This document shows positions 1 through 7,463 of a DNA stretch of 38,363 nucleotides, piece after piece. The notes under the pieces were generated by a model, which was not told the origin of the DNA, ran no database searches, and saw only the letters and a list, made by a program, of their open reading frames with translations. The position numbers were made by a program, and so were the translations under genes. Origin of the DNA: an uncultured Bacilli bacterium. Lineage in GTDB: Bacteria; Bacillota_I; Bacilli_A; RF39; UBA660. Position 1 is the first letter of the stretch. Every line of letters starts with the position of its first letter. The stretch spans positions 1 through 38,363 of the forward strand of contig CAKOHL010000003.1 in assembly GCA_934085635.1 (NCBI GenBank). Reading direction: 5' to 3'.

Positions 1-15
1 GTAATAATGGTATAC

Positions 16-426
16 CTATCTTTTTGTTTCAAAAAAATTTGTTAATAACTTAGAAAATTTAATATTATAGGAGCTATCCCAAAACTTATAATTGGTTTTA
101 AAGTTAATAATCTTGCTATTTTTTGTAAAATAAATTACATTTTCAATTCTGGATTGATTAATAACCTCCCTACACATATTACAAGGTTCCAAAGACACGT
201 ACAATACGCATTCATTTAATTTCCAAGTATGTAATCGTTTACACGCTCTTTTAATAGCAATAATCTCCGCGTGATCCATAGGATTATGACTTTTATTACG
301 CTTATTATAAGCTTTTGAAATTACTTTATTATCCTTAACTATAATTGCAGACACAGGTATTTCGCCTTTTTTATAAGCTTTTAAAGATAAATTATACAAT
401 TCTTCTATTATTTTTTCATCAAACAT
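16..426 (-). CDS. tadA: tRNA adenosine(34) deaminase TadA
   Basis: Zinc-dependent deaminase predicted to convert wobble adenosine 34 to inosine in tRNA-Arg(ACG). The 136-residue protein has the cytidine-deaminase-fold signature: H52-A-E54 (zinc ligand and catalytic Glu) and P81-C82-N-M-C85 (two zinc cysteines). Length is slightly short for TadA (usually 150-165), and the residues after the second Cys are REV where AGA is common, so it is somewhat divergent. It starts at an ATG behind an AGGAG. An SRP RNA gene lies just upstream on the same strand; tadA and the SRP RNA gene are also neighbours in Bacilli, usually in the opposite order, with dnaX following. dnaX may lie beyond the left edge. 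A generic nucleoside deaminase is the alternative. Confidence 0.85.
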   Translation of the reverse strand: MFDEKIIEELYNLSLKAYKKGEIPVSAIIVKDNKVISKAYNKRNKSHNPMDHAEIIAIKRACKRLHTWKLNECVLYVSLEPCNMCREVINQSRIENVIYFTKNSKIINFKTNYKFWDSSYNIKFSKLLTNFFETKR

Positions 427-447
427 ACGATTTTTCTCCTAAAAAAA

Positions 448-518
448 GTGCACACGAATGGTAAGTATTAAGGCTGCTACCTTCCGATCCTGACCTGATT
501 CTACCGCATCCGTTGCAC
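448..518 (-). ncRNA. ffs: Signal recognition particle RNA, short 4.5S-like form
   Basis: Read on the minus strand, the core GGTCAGGATCGGAAGGTAGC holds the conserved asymmetric loop and GGAA tetraloop of SRP domain IV, the Ffh binding site. The ends GTGCAACGGATG and CATTCGTGTGCAC pair into a 12-bp closing stem with one bulged G. The RNA is about 71 nt. It therefore has no Alu domain, unlike the roughly 270-nt scRNA of Bacillus subtilis. The closing stem is followed at once by seven U residues (positions 447-441), so the molecule appears to carry its own intrinsic terminator. tadA follows 22 nt downstream. Confidence 0.93.
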
Positions 519-524
519 AAATAA

Positions 525-533
525 ATTATAGCA
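525..533 (-). promoter_or_regulatory. Extended -10 promoter of the SRP RNA
   Basis: The minus strand reads TGCTATAAT, a perfect extended -10 element, six bases before the first G of the SRP RNA. No good -35 is visible, as expected for an extended -10 promoter. Confidence 0.75.
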
Positions 534-553
534 AATTATCATTATAATTACAA

Positions 554-569
554 TGTTCCACGTGGAACA
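554..569. promoter_or_regulatory. parS site 1
   Basis: Perfect 16-bp palindrome TGTTCCACGTGGAACA, matching the Spo0J/ParB site consensus TGTTNCACGTGAAACA with symmetric C/G flanks. The symmetry extends outward to CAATG/CATTG. It is the outermost of six sites in the gene-free stretch 519-1154. Confidence 0.93.
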
Positions 570-784
570 TTGTATTATTTAAGTTTAATATTATAAAAAA
601 GGTATGAAAAAATGTTGATAAGTTAATTTTTAATTTAAATAACATTTTTTTAACAATATTTAAATTAAAAAGACTAAAAGTATTAAGAAAAACGAAAATT
701 TAAAACAATATTTGTGATTATAAAACAACATAAAAACATTTTTAAGTCTTAATTCATTGTTAAAACAAGTATGATTATCATCAA

Positions 785-800
785 TGTTCCACGTGGAACA
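785..800. promoter_or_regulatory. parS site 2
   Basis: Perfect TGTTCCACGTGGAACA palindrome; symmetry extends to TCAA/TTGA at 781-804. The centre is about 231 bp from site 1 and 177 bp from site 3. Confidence 0.93.
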
Positions 801-961
801 TTGATAATAGCCAGTTGTATTTAATTTTTAGTAATATAAAAGGTTTCACGGCTAAACAAAAGGATATATTATTATTAAATTAAAGTATATTTAGATAAAA
901 CAGATTCAATTGATTCATTATAATTTTTAAAACGAACTAATATATTTTGATAAATTGCCAA

Positions 962-977
962 TGTTTCACGTGAAACA
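962..977. promoter_or_regulatory. parS site 3
   Basis: Perfect TGTTTCACGTGAAACA palindrome, identical to the canonical Bacillus parS core. Confidence 0.94.
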
Positions 978-1029
978 TTGAAATAGAAATATTATAAATA
1001 TTTAAATATTTTGTGTTTAGTTTAATCAA

Positions 1030-1045
1030 TGTTCCACGTGGAACA
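1030..1045. promoter_or_regulatory. parS site 4
   Basis: Perfect TGTTCCACGTGGAACA palindrome, with flanks ATCAA/TTGAT that extend the symmetry. The centre is 68 bp from site 3. Confidence 0.93.
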
Positions 1046-1079
1046 TTGATGTTTTTATTCTTAACATTCTCATTTATAT

Positions 1080-1115
1080 AAAAAATAGAATGTTCCACGT
1101 GGAACATTCTATTTT
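1080..1115 (-). terminator. Probable gyrA terminator built on parS site 5
   Basis: On the minus strand, 40 bases past the gyrA stop, a perfect 17-bp-arm inverted repeat (1082-1115, AAAATAGAA... to ...TTCTATTTT) centres on a parS core and ends in a short U-rich run. An RNA copy would form a stable hairpin, so the site may end the recF-gyrB-gyrA transcript as well as bind ParB. A perfect palindrome gives no free loop, so efficiency is uncertain. Confidence 0.5.
1091..1106. promoter_or_regulatory. parS site 5
   Basis: Perfect TGTTCCACGTGGAACA core inside a much longer palindrome (1082-1115) that can also fold as an RNA hairpin downstream of gyrA. Confidence 0.93.
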
Positions 1116-1127
1116 ATGTTTATTATA

Positions 1128-1143
1128 TGTTTCACGTGAAACA
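1128..1143. promoter_or_regulatory. parS site 6
   Basis: Perfect TGTTTCACGTGAAACA core, 11 bases from the gyrA stop codon. The centre is 37 bp from site 5, the closest pair in the cluster. Confidence 0.94.
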
Positions 1144-1154
1144 TATAATTATTC

Positions 1155-3761
1155 TTATTCATTATTATCACTAGTTTCTTCATCAGAATTTTCGTCAGAT
1201 TTATTAACTACAGATATAGACGATACAGTATTATTCTCTTTTAGATTAATTAATCTTACACCTTGTGTAACTCTACCCATAGTAGAAACAGATGCCATAT
1301 CTAATCTGATTATAATTCCTAAATTTGTAATAATCATCAAATCACAATCATTATAAACAGCCTTAAAGCCTACTATCTTTCCATTCTTTTCAGTAATATT
1401 TAAAGTTCTTACACCTTTGCTGCCTCTCTTAGTTTCTCTGTATTCACTTACAGCAGTCTTTTTACCATAACCTTTTTCTGTAACAACTAAGATTTCCATA
1501 TTTTCAGTTGTAACTTCAGTACCAACACAAATATCATTAACTAAATTAATACCTCTGACACCAGTAGCTGATCTTCCCATTACTCTGATTTCATTTTCAT
1601 TGAATCTAACCATTCTTCCATTTGATGAACACATTATTACAAAATCGTCTCCAGTTGATTTTTTAACAGAATTTAACTCATCATTATCTTTTAATGTAAT
1701 TGCTAATTTACCTTTTTGTCTAATATTATCAAAATCTGATATCATAGTTCTCTTAACAATACCATTTTTAGTACCAAATACAAAATATTTATAAGCATTT
1801 TCTTTTTCAACTTTAACAACTGCACTAACTGTTTCGTCCTTTTCTATTTGAATTAAGTTTACAATAGGTAAACCTTTAGATACTCTAGAAAACTCTGGTA
1901 TCTCATAACCTTTAAGTCTATAAACTTTACCTTTATTAGTGAAGAATAATAAATAATCGTGTGTGGATAAGCTGATTAATTGCTCTACAAAGTCCTCATC
2001 ATTTGTTGACATACCCTTAATTCCAACTCCACCTCTATTTTGTGTCTTATAATTATCAGTAGTCATACGCTTAATATAATTCTTATTACTAATTGTAACA
2101 ATTATGTCTTGCTCTGGAATTAAACTTTCGTCTTCAATATAATCAATAGCAGTCATATCTATAGTTGTTCTTCTGTCATCACCATATTTATTCTTAATTT
2201 CAAGCATTTCTTTCTTAATGATATCTAAAACCTTTCTCTCATCAGCTAAAATTGCTCTTAATTCGTCAATAAGTTTTAATAATGTTGATAACTCTTCTTC
2301 TATCTTATTTCTCTCTAAACCAGTTAATCTTTTTAACTTTAACTCTAAAATACTATCTGCTTGAACTACAGTAAGACCAAATCTGTTAATAAGTTTAGTT
2401 CTGGCCTCGTCATCATCTCCAGCATTTCTAATAATGTTAACAACTTCATCTATATTATCTAATGCTATTTTATATCCCTCTAAAATATGAACTCTATTCT
2501 CTGATTTATTCAAATCAAATCTAGTTCTACGATAAATAACTTCTTTTTGATGATCTATATACTTACTAATAATACTCTTTAATGGCAATGTTTTAGGTGT
2601 TAAACCATCTAGCATCAAGAAAATAATTCCATAATTAATCTGAAATTGAGTATGCTTATAAAGATTATTTAAAACAACCTGTGCATTAGCATCTTTCTTC
2701 AAAGTAATAGTTATCTTAACACCATTCTTTAAATCAGTATGATAATCTGTTATTCCTTCAATAATTTTATTGTGAACAAGTTCTGCGACTTTATTCTTTA
2801 ACTCCATAGTATTAACACCATATGGAACTTCAGTAATGATAATGGTTGGATGCCCTTTAACATCTTCTATAGTTGCTCTACTACGTATTGTAATAGTACC
2901 TCTACCTGTCTCATAAGCTTGTTTAATACCTGAATTACCAAGAATTATACCTCCAGTAGGAAAATCTGGACCTTTTATATACTGCATTAACTCTAAAGTA
3001 TCAATCTCAGGATTATCTATATATGCAATACAACCATCAATAACCTCTCCTAAATTATGAGGAGGAATATTAGTTGCCATACCAACAGCAATACCCATAG
3101 AACCATTAACTAAAATATTAGGAAATCTAGAAGGTAAAACTTTTGGTTCCTTCTTAGTAACATCAAAGTTATCTTCCATATCAACTGTATTCTTATTAAT
3201 ATCACGTAGAAGTTCCAAACTAATCTTTGCAAGTCTAGACTCAGTATAACGATATGCAGCGGCACTATCGCCTTCAATATTACCAAAGTTACCATGTCCA
3301 TCTACTAAAGCATATCTCTGATTAAAATCTTGTGCCAATCTTACCATTGCATCATAAACTGAAGAATCTCCGTGTGGATGATAATGACCAATAACATATC
3401 CAACAGTAGTAGCGCACTTTTTATGAGGTTTATCTGGAGTATAACCACATTCATACATACTCCATAAAATTCTTCTATGAACAGGCTTTAACCCATCTCT
3501 CAAATCAGGTAAAGCACGTGCTTTAATTACACTCATTGAATAATCTAAAAACGAATTTTGTACTTCATCAACTATATTATTTACAGATAATTTATCTCTT
3601 TCGTGAAATTCACCGCCATAATAACTACTTTCTTCAGTACTATTATCGTTAGAATCTGATTCATTATTCTCAGCATTTAAATTATCATTGTTCGTGTTAT
3701 CTTCTTCATCATTTTCTAATTCATTAACTCTATTTAATAGTTCATCTAAATTATTATCCAT
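1155..3761 (-). CDS. gyrA: DNA gyrase subunit A
   Basis: Breakage-reunion subunit of gyrase, which introduces negative supercoils with GyrB. The 868-residue protein contains the SFLDYAMS-like SFLDYSMSVI, RALPDLRDGLKPVHRR, the quinolone-determining stretch HPHGDSSVYD (Ser and Asp positions both unmutated), and the catalytic AAYRYTE tyrosine. The C-terminal half carries the six-bladed DNA-wrapping domain. The core begins only near residue 60: the first 60 residues are an extra Asp/Glu/Asn/Ser-rich tail absent from Bacillus GyrA. The start is an ATG eight bases after an AGGAGG; gyrB ends 14 bases upstream. It is the last gene of the recF-gyrB-gyrA operon and is followed by parS sites. Confidence 0.97.
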   Translation of the reverse strand: MDNNLDELLNRVNELENDEEDNTNNDNLNAENNESDSNDNSTEESSYYGGEFHERDKLSVNNIVDEVQNSFLDYSMSVIKARALPDLRDGLKPVHRRILWSMYECGYTPDKPHKKCATTVGYVIGHYHPHGDSSVYDAMVRLAQDFNQRYALVDGHGNFGNIEGDSAAAYRYTESRLAKISLELLRDINKNTVDMEDNFDVTKKEPKVLPSRFPNILVNGSMGIAVGMATNIPPHNLGEVIDGCIAYIDNPEIDTLELMQYIKGPDFPTGGIILGNSGIKQAYETGRGTITIRSRATIEDVKGHPTIIITEVPYGVNTMELKNKVAELVHNKIIEGITDYHTDLKNGVKITITLKKDANAQVVLNNLYKHTQFQINYGIIFLMLDGLTPKTLPLKSIISKYIDHQKEVIYRRTRFDLNKSENRVHILEGYKIALDNIDEVVNIIRNAGDDDEARTKLINRFGLTVVQADSILELKLKRLTGLERNKIEEELSTLLKLIDELRAILADERKVLDIIKKEMLEIKNKYGDDRRTTIDMTAIDYIEDESLIPEQDIIVTISNKNYIKRMTTDNYKTQNRGGVGIKGMSTNDEDFVEQLISLSTHDYLLFFTNKGKVYRLKGYEIPEFSRVSKGLPIVNLIQIEKDETVSAVVKVEKENAYKYFVFGTKNGIVKRTMISDFDNIRQKGKLAITLKDNDELNSVKKSTGDDFVIMCSSNGRMVRFNENEIRVMGRSATGVRGINLVNDICVGTEVTTENMEILVVTEKGYGKKTAVSEYRETKRGSKGVRTLNITEKNGKIVGFKAVYNDCDLMIITNLGIIIRLDMASVSTMGRVTQGVRLINLKENNTVSSISVVNKSDENSDEETSDNNE

Positions 3762-3775
3762 ACCATATACCTCCT

Positions 3776-5695
3776 CTAAATATCAAGATTCTGTACAAAT
3801 CCAGCATTTTGCTCAATAAATTGTCTTCTAGGCTCTACTTCTTCACCCATTAACTTAGTAAATATTTGATCAGCCAAAATTGCATCCTCTACAGTAATCT
3901 TTCTTAAAATTCTTTTATTAATATCCATAGTTGTTTCATTAAGTTCCTCAGCATCCATCTCACCAAGACCTTTCATTCTAGCGATTTCAGCTCTTGCTCT
4001 AACATTATCTGGTAAAGATGCTAAATATCTATCTTTTTCATCCTCATCTAAACAATATTTTCTAGTTTTTCCGTGCATAACTCTAAAAAGTGGAGGTTGA
4101 GCGGCATAAACGTGTCCTTGTTCCAAAATAGGCTTAAAATATCTATAAAATAAAGTCAATAAAAGTACTCTAATATGTGATCCATCAACGTCGGCATCGG
4201 TCATTATTATAATTTTATGATATCTTAATTTTTCAATATCAAAATCTTGTCCAATACCAGTACCAAAAGCAGTAATAATTGTTTTAATTTCTTCATTACC
4301 TAATGCTTTATCAAGTCTGGTTTTCTCAACATTTAAAATTTTACCTCTAAGTGGAAGAATTGCTTGAGTCATAGAATCTCTACCTTCCTTAGCACTTCCA
4401 CCGGCACTGTCTCCTTCGACTATAAATATCTCAGACACTGTTGGATCTTTACTCTTACAGTCAGTAAGTTTTCCAAAGAAATTAGTAATAGTTAAATCGT
4501 TTTTTCTAGTTGCTTCTCTTGCCTTCTTAGCTGCACTTCTAGCACGACTAGCAAGCATAGCCTTTTCAACTATAATCTTAGCTTCATTAGGATTTTCCAT
4601 TAAAAATCTATCAAATCCTTCAGCAAAAACGTTATCAGCTATCTTTCTAACTTCTGAATTACCTAATCTTCCTTTAGTTTGACCTTCAAATTGTGGATTA
4701 GGATGCTTACAAGAAATAATCATAGTAAGACCTTCTTTAACATCGTCTCCAGTCAAACTTTCATCTTTTTCCTTTAACATTTTAGTTTTTCTAGCATAAT
4801 TGTTAATAAGTCTTGTTAAAGCTCTTCTAACACCTTCCTCGTGTGTTCCACCATCGTGTGTATTAATATTATTTACGAATGAATAAATATTGTCAGTATA
4901 ACTTGTATTATATTGCATAGCAACCTCAAAAAACACATCATCCTGACTACCTTCTAAATGAATAACATTATTGTGAATAGGTGTCTTATTTTGATTTAAA
5001 AATTTAACATATTCACTTATACCACCTTCATATAAGAATTTTTCACCTTGTGTATCTTCTTCATCTCTATCATCCCTCAAAGTAAGTTGAAGTCCTCTAT
5101 TAAGAAAAGCAAGTTCTCTAACTCTAACTTTTAAAGTTTCATAATCATAAATTTCAGTATCAAATATTTCAGCATCAGGTTTAAATGTAACCGTAGTACC
5201 TGTTCTATTAGGTTCACAAGTACCTATTACAGTTAAAGGCTGAACAGTTTTACCACCATTAGCAAATTTACATTCATAAATTTTAGAATCTTTATAAACA
5301 GTAACAGTAACTCTACTAGATAAAGCGTTAACAACAGATGCTCCAACACCATGAAGTCCGCCACTAACTTTATATCCGCCACCACCAAATTTACCACCGG
5401 CGTGCAGTACTGTATAAACAGTTTCAACAGTTGAAATACCAGTCTTTGGATGTTTTCCAACAGGAATACCACGTCCATCATCTTTAACAGTAATAGAATT
5501 ATCCTTATTAATAATAATTTCTATATTTTTACAATATCCAGCTAAAGCTTCATCTATTGAATTATCCACAATTTCCCATACCAAATGATGCAATCCCTTA
5601 ACATCAGTAGTACCAATATACATTCCAGGTCTTTTTCTAACTGCTTCAAGTCCTTCTAAAACTTGAATATCACTTTCATTATAATTATCTTTCAT
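3776..5695 (-). CDS. gyrB: DNA gyrase subunit B
   Basis: ATPase subunit of gyrase, 639 residues, the usual length for Bacilli. It shows the GHKL ATPase N-terminus (GLEAVRKRPGMYIG, EIVDNSIDEA, the DGRGIP box and GGLHGVGASVVNAL), then the TOPRIM metal-binding motifs EGDSAGGSAK and DADVDGSHI, and a standard C-terminus ending NAGFVQNLDI. The start ATG overlaps the recF stop by one base (ATGTAATG), with a GAGAGGAG ribosome site inside the end of recF, so the two are translationally coupled. gyrA follows 14 bases downstream. Confidence 0.98.
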   Translation of the reverse strand: MKDNYNESDIQVLEGLEAVRKRPGMYIGTTDVKGLHHLVWEIVDNSIDEALAGYCKNIEIIINKDNSITVKDDGRGIPVGKHPKTGISTVETVYTVLHAGGKFGGGGYKVSGGLHGVGASVVNALSSRVTVTVYKDSKIYECKFANGGKTVQPLTVIGTCEPNRTGTTVTFKPDAEIFDTEIYDYETLKVRVRELAFLNRGLQLTLRDDRDEEDTQGEKFLYEGGISEYVKFLNQNKTPIHNNVIHLEGSQDDVFFEVAMQYNTSYTDNIYSFVNNINTHDGGTHEEGVRRALTRLINNYARKTKMLKEKDESLTGDDVKEGLTMIISCKHPNPQFEGQTKGRLGNSEVRKIADNVFAEGFDRFLMENPNEAKIIVEKAMLASRARSAAKKAREATRKNDLTITNFFGKLTDCKSKDPTVSEIFIVEGDSAGGSAKEGRDSMTQAILPLRGKILNVEKTRLDKALGNEEIKTIITAFGTGIGQDFDIEKLRYHKIIIMTDADVDGSHIRVLLLTLFYRYFKPILEQGHVYAAQPPLFRVMHGKTRKYCLDEDEKDRYLASLPDNVRARAEIARMKGLGEMDAEELNETTMDINKRILRKITVEDAILADQIFTKLMGEEVEPRRQFIEQNAGFVQNLDI

Positions 5696-6777
5696 TACAT
5701 ACTCCTCTCATTTAAATCAATTATTTTTGCTTTTTTAAGTAAATTAGGTTTCACATTATTAATATCAGTAGTTGTTACAAAAACCTGAATTTTAGTGTTC
5801 AAATTGTTAATAATACTATTTTGATTAATAATATCCAGTTCACTAAACAAATCGTCTAAAAGCAAAATAGGTTCTTCATAATAGTCATCAATTAAAACTT
5901 CTAACTCTGCCATTTTAAAAGACAAAAGTATTAATTTTTGAAGTCCTTGACTACTATATTCTTTCGCATTCTTACCATTATGTAAAAACACAAAATCATC
6001 CCTATGTACTCCAGTCTTAGTAAAACCGATAGTTTCCTCATAAATCCTATTTTTCTTTAAATGCAGCAATATCTCATCATTACTCTTATTCAAAAATTGA
6101 CTTTGATAATCAACATAAACTTCATCATTTTTTTTAAATTTTTTAAAGATTCTTTTAATTCTTTTATTAATTTTATCAATATATTCCTTGCGAATTAAAC
6201 AAATTTGACTACCAATCTCAGCAATCTTCAAATCTAAAATATCTAAATATCTTTCATCTAAATTACCATTAATATATAATTTTTTCAGATATTCATTTTT
6301 ATTTTTAATAAGAACATTGTAAGTGTTAAGAAGTTTTATATACGTTTTATTAATTTGTGACAAGTTAACATTAAGATAATTTCTCCTAACAGTAGGCGAT
6401 TCTTTAATTATCTTTAATTCATCAGGCGAAAATAAAACTACTTTGTATTGAAATATATAATCACTAATTTTCTTTTTTAATCTACTATTAATTTTAGTTT
6501 TTTTACCATTATTAGTTAGCAAATACTCAAGTTGTTTAGTTCTTATCTCATCATCAACCAAAACTTTAATTTTAAAATAATCAGAATTACTCTTAATCAT
6601 AACATTTTCATCATTATTTTTAAAAGATCTAGCAGTACTTGCCACATAAATACTTTCTATTATAGATGTCTTTCCAATTCCATTAGCGCCTATAATAACA
6701 TTTATATCTTCTAAATTATCAATTTTAAACTTGTCATAATTTCTAAAATTTGTTAATTCTATTTTTCTGATGTGCAT
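5695..6777 (-). CDS. recF: DNA replication and repair protein RecF
   Basis: SMC-like ATPase that helps load RecA at gaps through RecO and RecR. The 360-residue protein has Walker A GANGIGKTS (about residues 32-40), the ABC signature region YSSQGLQK and Walker B ILLLDDLFSEL. Length is normal. It is first in an operon with gyrB and gyrA and has its own promoter and an inverted repeat in the 100-base gap after the ComK-like gene. Confidence 0.96.
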   Translation of the reverse strand: MHIRKIELTNFRNYDKFKIDNLEDINVIIGANGIGKTSIIESIYVASTARSFKNNDENVMIKSNSDYFKIKVLVDDEIRTKQLEYLLTNNGKKTKINSRLKKKISDYIFQYKVVLFSPDELKIIKESPTVRRNYLNVNLSQINKTYIKLLNTYNVLIKNKNEYLKKLYINGNLDERYLDILDLKIAEIGSQICLIRKEYIDKINKRIKRIFKKFKKNDEVYVDYQSQFLNKSNDEILLHLKKNRIYEETIGFTKTGVHRDDFVFLHNGKNAKEYSSQGLQKLILLSFKMAELEVLIDDYYEEPILLLDDLFSELDIINQNSIINNLNTKIQVFVTTTDINNVKPNLLKKAKIIDLNERSM

Positions 6778-6810
6778 TTTAAAACCTCTTATAACCTTAA
6801 ATTTAAAAAT

Positions 6811-6840
6811 AATAGGTATACTAGTACTCCTATACCTATT
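6811..6840. promoter_or_regulatory. Inverted repeat over the recF-gyrBA transcription start
   Basis: Perfect 10-bp arms, AATAGGTATA at 6811-6820 and TATACCTATT at 6831-6840, with AGTACT at the centre. Read leftward, the repeat begins three bases after the TATAAT of the recF promoter, so it covers the predicted +1. On RNA it forms a 5' stem-loop followed by ATTTTTAAATTT. It could be a repressor operator, a 5' mRNA-stabilising hairpin, or a terminator for the upstream ComK-like gene; the sequence alone does not decide. Confidence 0.6.
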
Positions 6841-6843
6841 ACA

Positions 6844-6852
6844 ATTATATCA
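6844..6852 (-). promoter_or_regulatory. Extended -10 promoter for recF-gyrB-gyrA
   Basis: The minus strand reads TGATATAAT, a full extended -10. No convincing -35 is seen. The predicted start is near 6837, inside the inverted repeat 6811-6840. Confidence 0.65.
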
Positions 6853-6879
6853 CAAAATGGGTTCAACAAAAAGCATTTT

Positions 6880-7335
6880 CTACCAGTTTTTTGAAGTTCT
6901 TACTTCATAAGAGGCAAAAAGTCTAGCTGCTTTTGAATACTGGTTATTAAAACTATAATAAGACGAAGGAACCATTATAGAAATTCCACTTTTAAATTTA
7001 ACTATAGTCTCGTTTTTAACCTTACCAGGCTTATACTCTAATACATTATTATAACTAATCCATAAATTAGAATTCTTACTAGGTGAAGTTAAAGGAAAAA
7101 ATATTATTCTATTTTTCTCTTCAATAATAATTGGAGCCTTATATCGAGTATTAATGAAATTATAAGTTCCTCTTCTTCTAGCTTTATAGTTAACACCAAA
7201 ATATTCACAGCTATCTTCAATAACCTTCATAGATGAATAATCTAAAGGTATATTTCCTTTTCTCTCAATAACTTCACAGTTAGTTTGATTAATCGGAAGT
7301 ACAGCTAAAGTTTCATCATTTATCTTGTATTCCAT
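6880..7335 (-). CDS. comK: ComK-family competence transcription factor
   Basis: Resembles ComK, the minor-groove DNA-binding activator of late competence genes in Bacillus. Family features seen in the 151 residues: an N-terminal ETLAVLP segment, DSCEYFGVNYKARRRGTY (ComK has a similar SCRFFG...GRKAGTY), PIIIEEKNRIIFFPLTS, a WIS motif, and VPSSYYSFNNQYSKAARL near the end. Bacillus ComK has about 192 residues; the missing C-terminal part holds the MecA-binding degron and adds to activation. It lies between dnaN and recF, where Bacillus has the S4-domain gene yaaA. The start ATG follows AAAGGAG. It has its own extended -10 promoter with three tandem 10-bp repeats. No terminator other than the recF-leader hairpin is seen downstream. 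Confidence 0.8.
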   Translation of the reverse strand: MEYKINDETLAVLPINQTNCEVIERKGNIPLDYSSMKVIEDSCEYFGVNYKARRRGTYNFINTRYKAPIIIEEKNRIIFFPLTSPSKNSNLWISYNNVLEYKPGKVKNETIVKFKSGISIMVPSSYYSFNNQYSKAARLFASYEVRTSKNW

Positions 7336-7360
7336 ACTTTTTCTCCTTTCTTGGCTCCGT

Positions 7361-7369
7361 ATTATAGCA
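7361..7369 (-). promoter_or_regulatory. Extended -10 promoter of the ComK-like gene
   Basis: The minus strand reads TGCTATAAT, about 26 bases before the start codon. The -35 region is occupied by tandem repeats rather than a TTGACA-like hexamer, suggesting activator dependence or extended -10 recognition. Confidence 0.7.
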
Positions 7370-7374
7370 CCAGA

Positions 7375-7404
7375 CTTTGTCGAATTTTGTCGAATTTTGT
7401 CGAA
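7375..7404. repeat. Three tandem 10-bp repeats upstream of the ComK-like gene
   Basis: CTTTGTCGAA, TTTTGTCGAA and TTTTGTCGAA are head to tail with no spacer. The period equals about one helical turn, so a regulator bound to each copy would sit on the same DNA face. The array covers roughly -16 to -45 of the promoter. It does not match the ComK-box pattern AAAA-N5-TTTT or the Bacillus LexA box. Confidence 0.8.
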
Positions 7405-7428
7405 CGACGAAAAAAATTTTTGATCAAG

Positions 7429-7454
7429 TAAAAACCCCCGATTTTTCGGGGGTT
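7429..7454 (-). terminator. Intrinsic terminator of dnaN
   Basis: On the minus strand, AACCCCCGA, loop AAAA, TCGGGGGTT, then a T run, starting 10 bases past the dnaN stop. It separates dnaA-dnaN from the ComK-like gene. Confidence 0.92.
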
Positions 7455-7463
7455 CACAAGAAA

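Noticed and set aside
842..858. Possible seventh parS (GGTTTCACGGCTAAACA)
   Set aside because: One half-site is good, but the centre is ACGG rather than ACGT and the other half is shifted by a base. It could be a decayed site but is not supported as functional.
1090..1356. Plus-strand ORF beginning in parS sites and running over the gyrA end
   Set aside because: Its codons are parS palindromes followed by antisense gyrA; no ribosome site.
7375..7404. CRISPR-like or satellite repeat
   Set aside because: Only three contiguous 10-bp units with no spacers, sited in a promoter; better read as an operator array.
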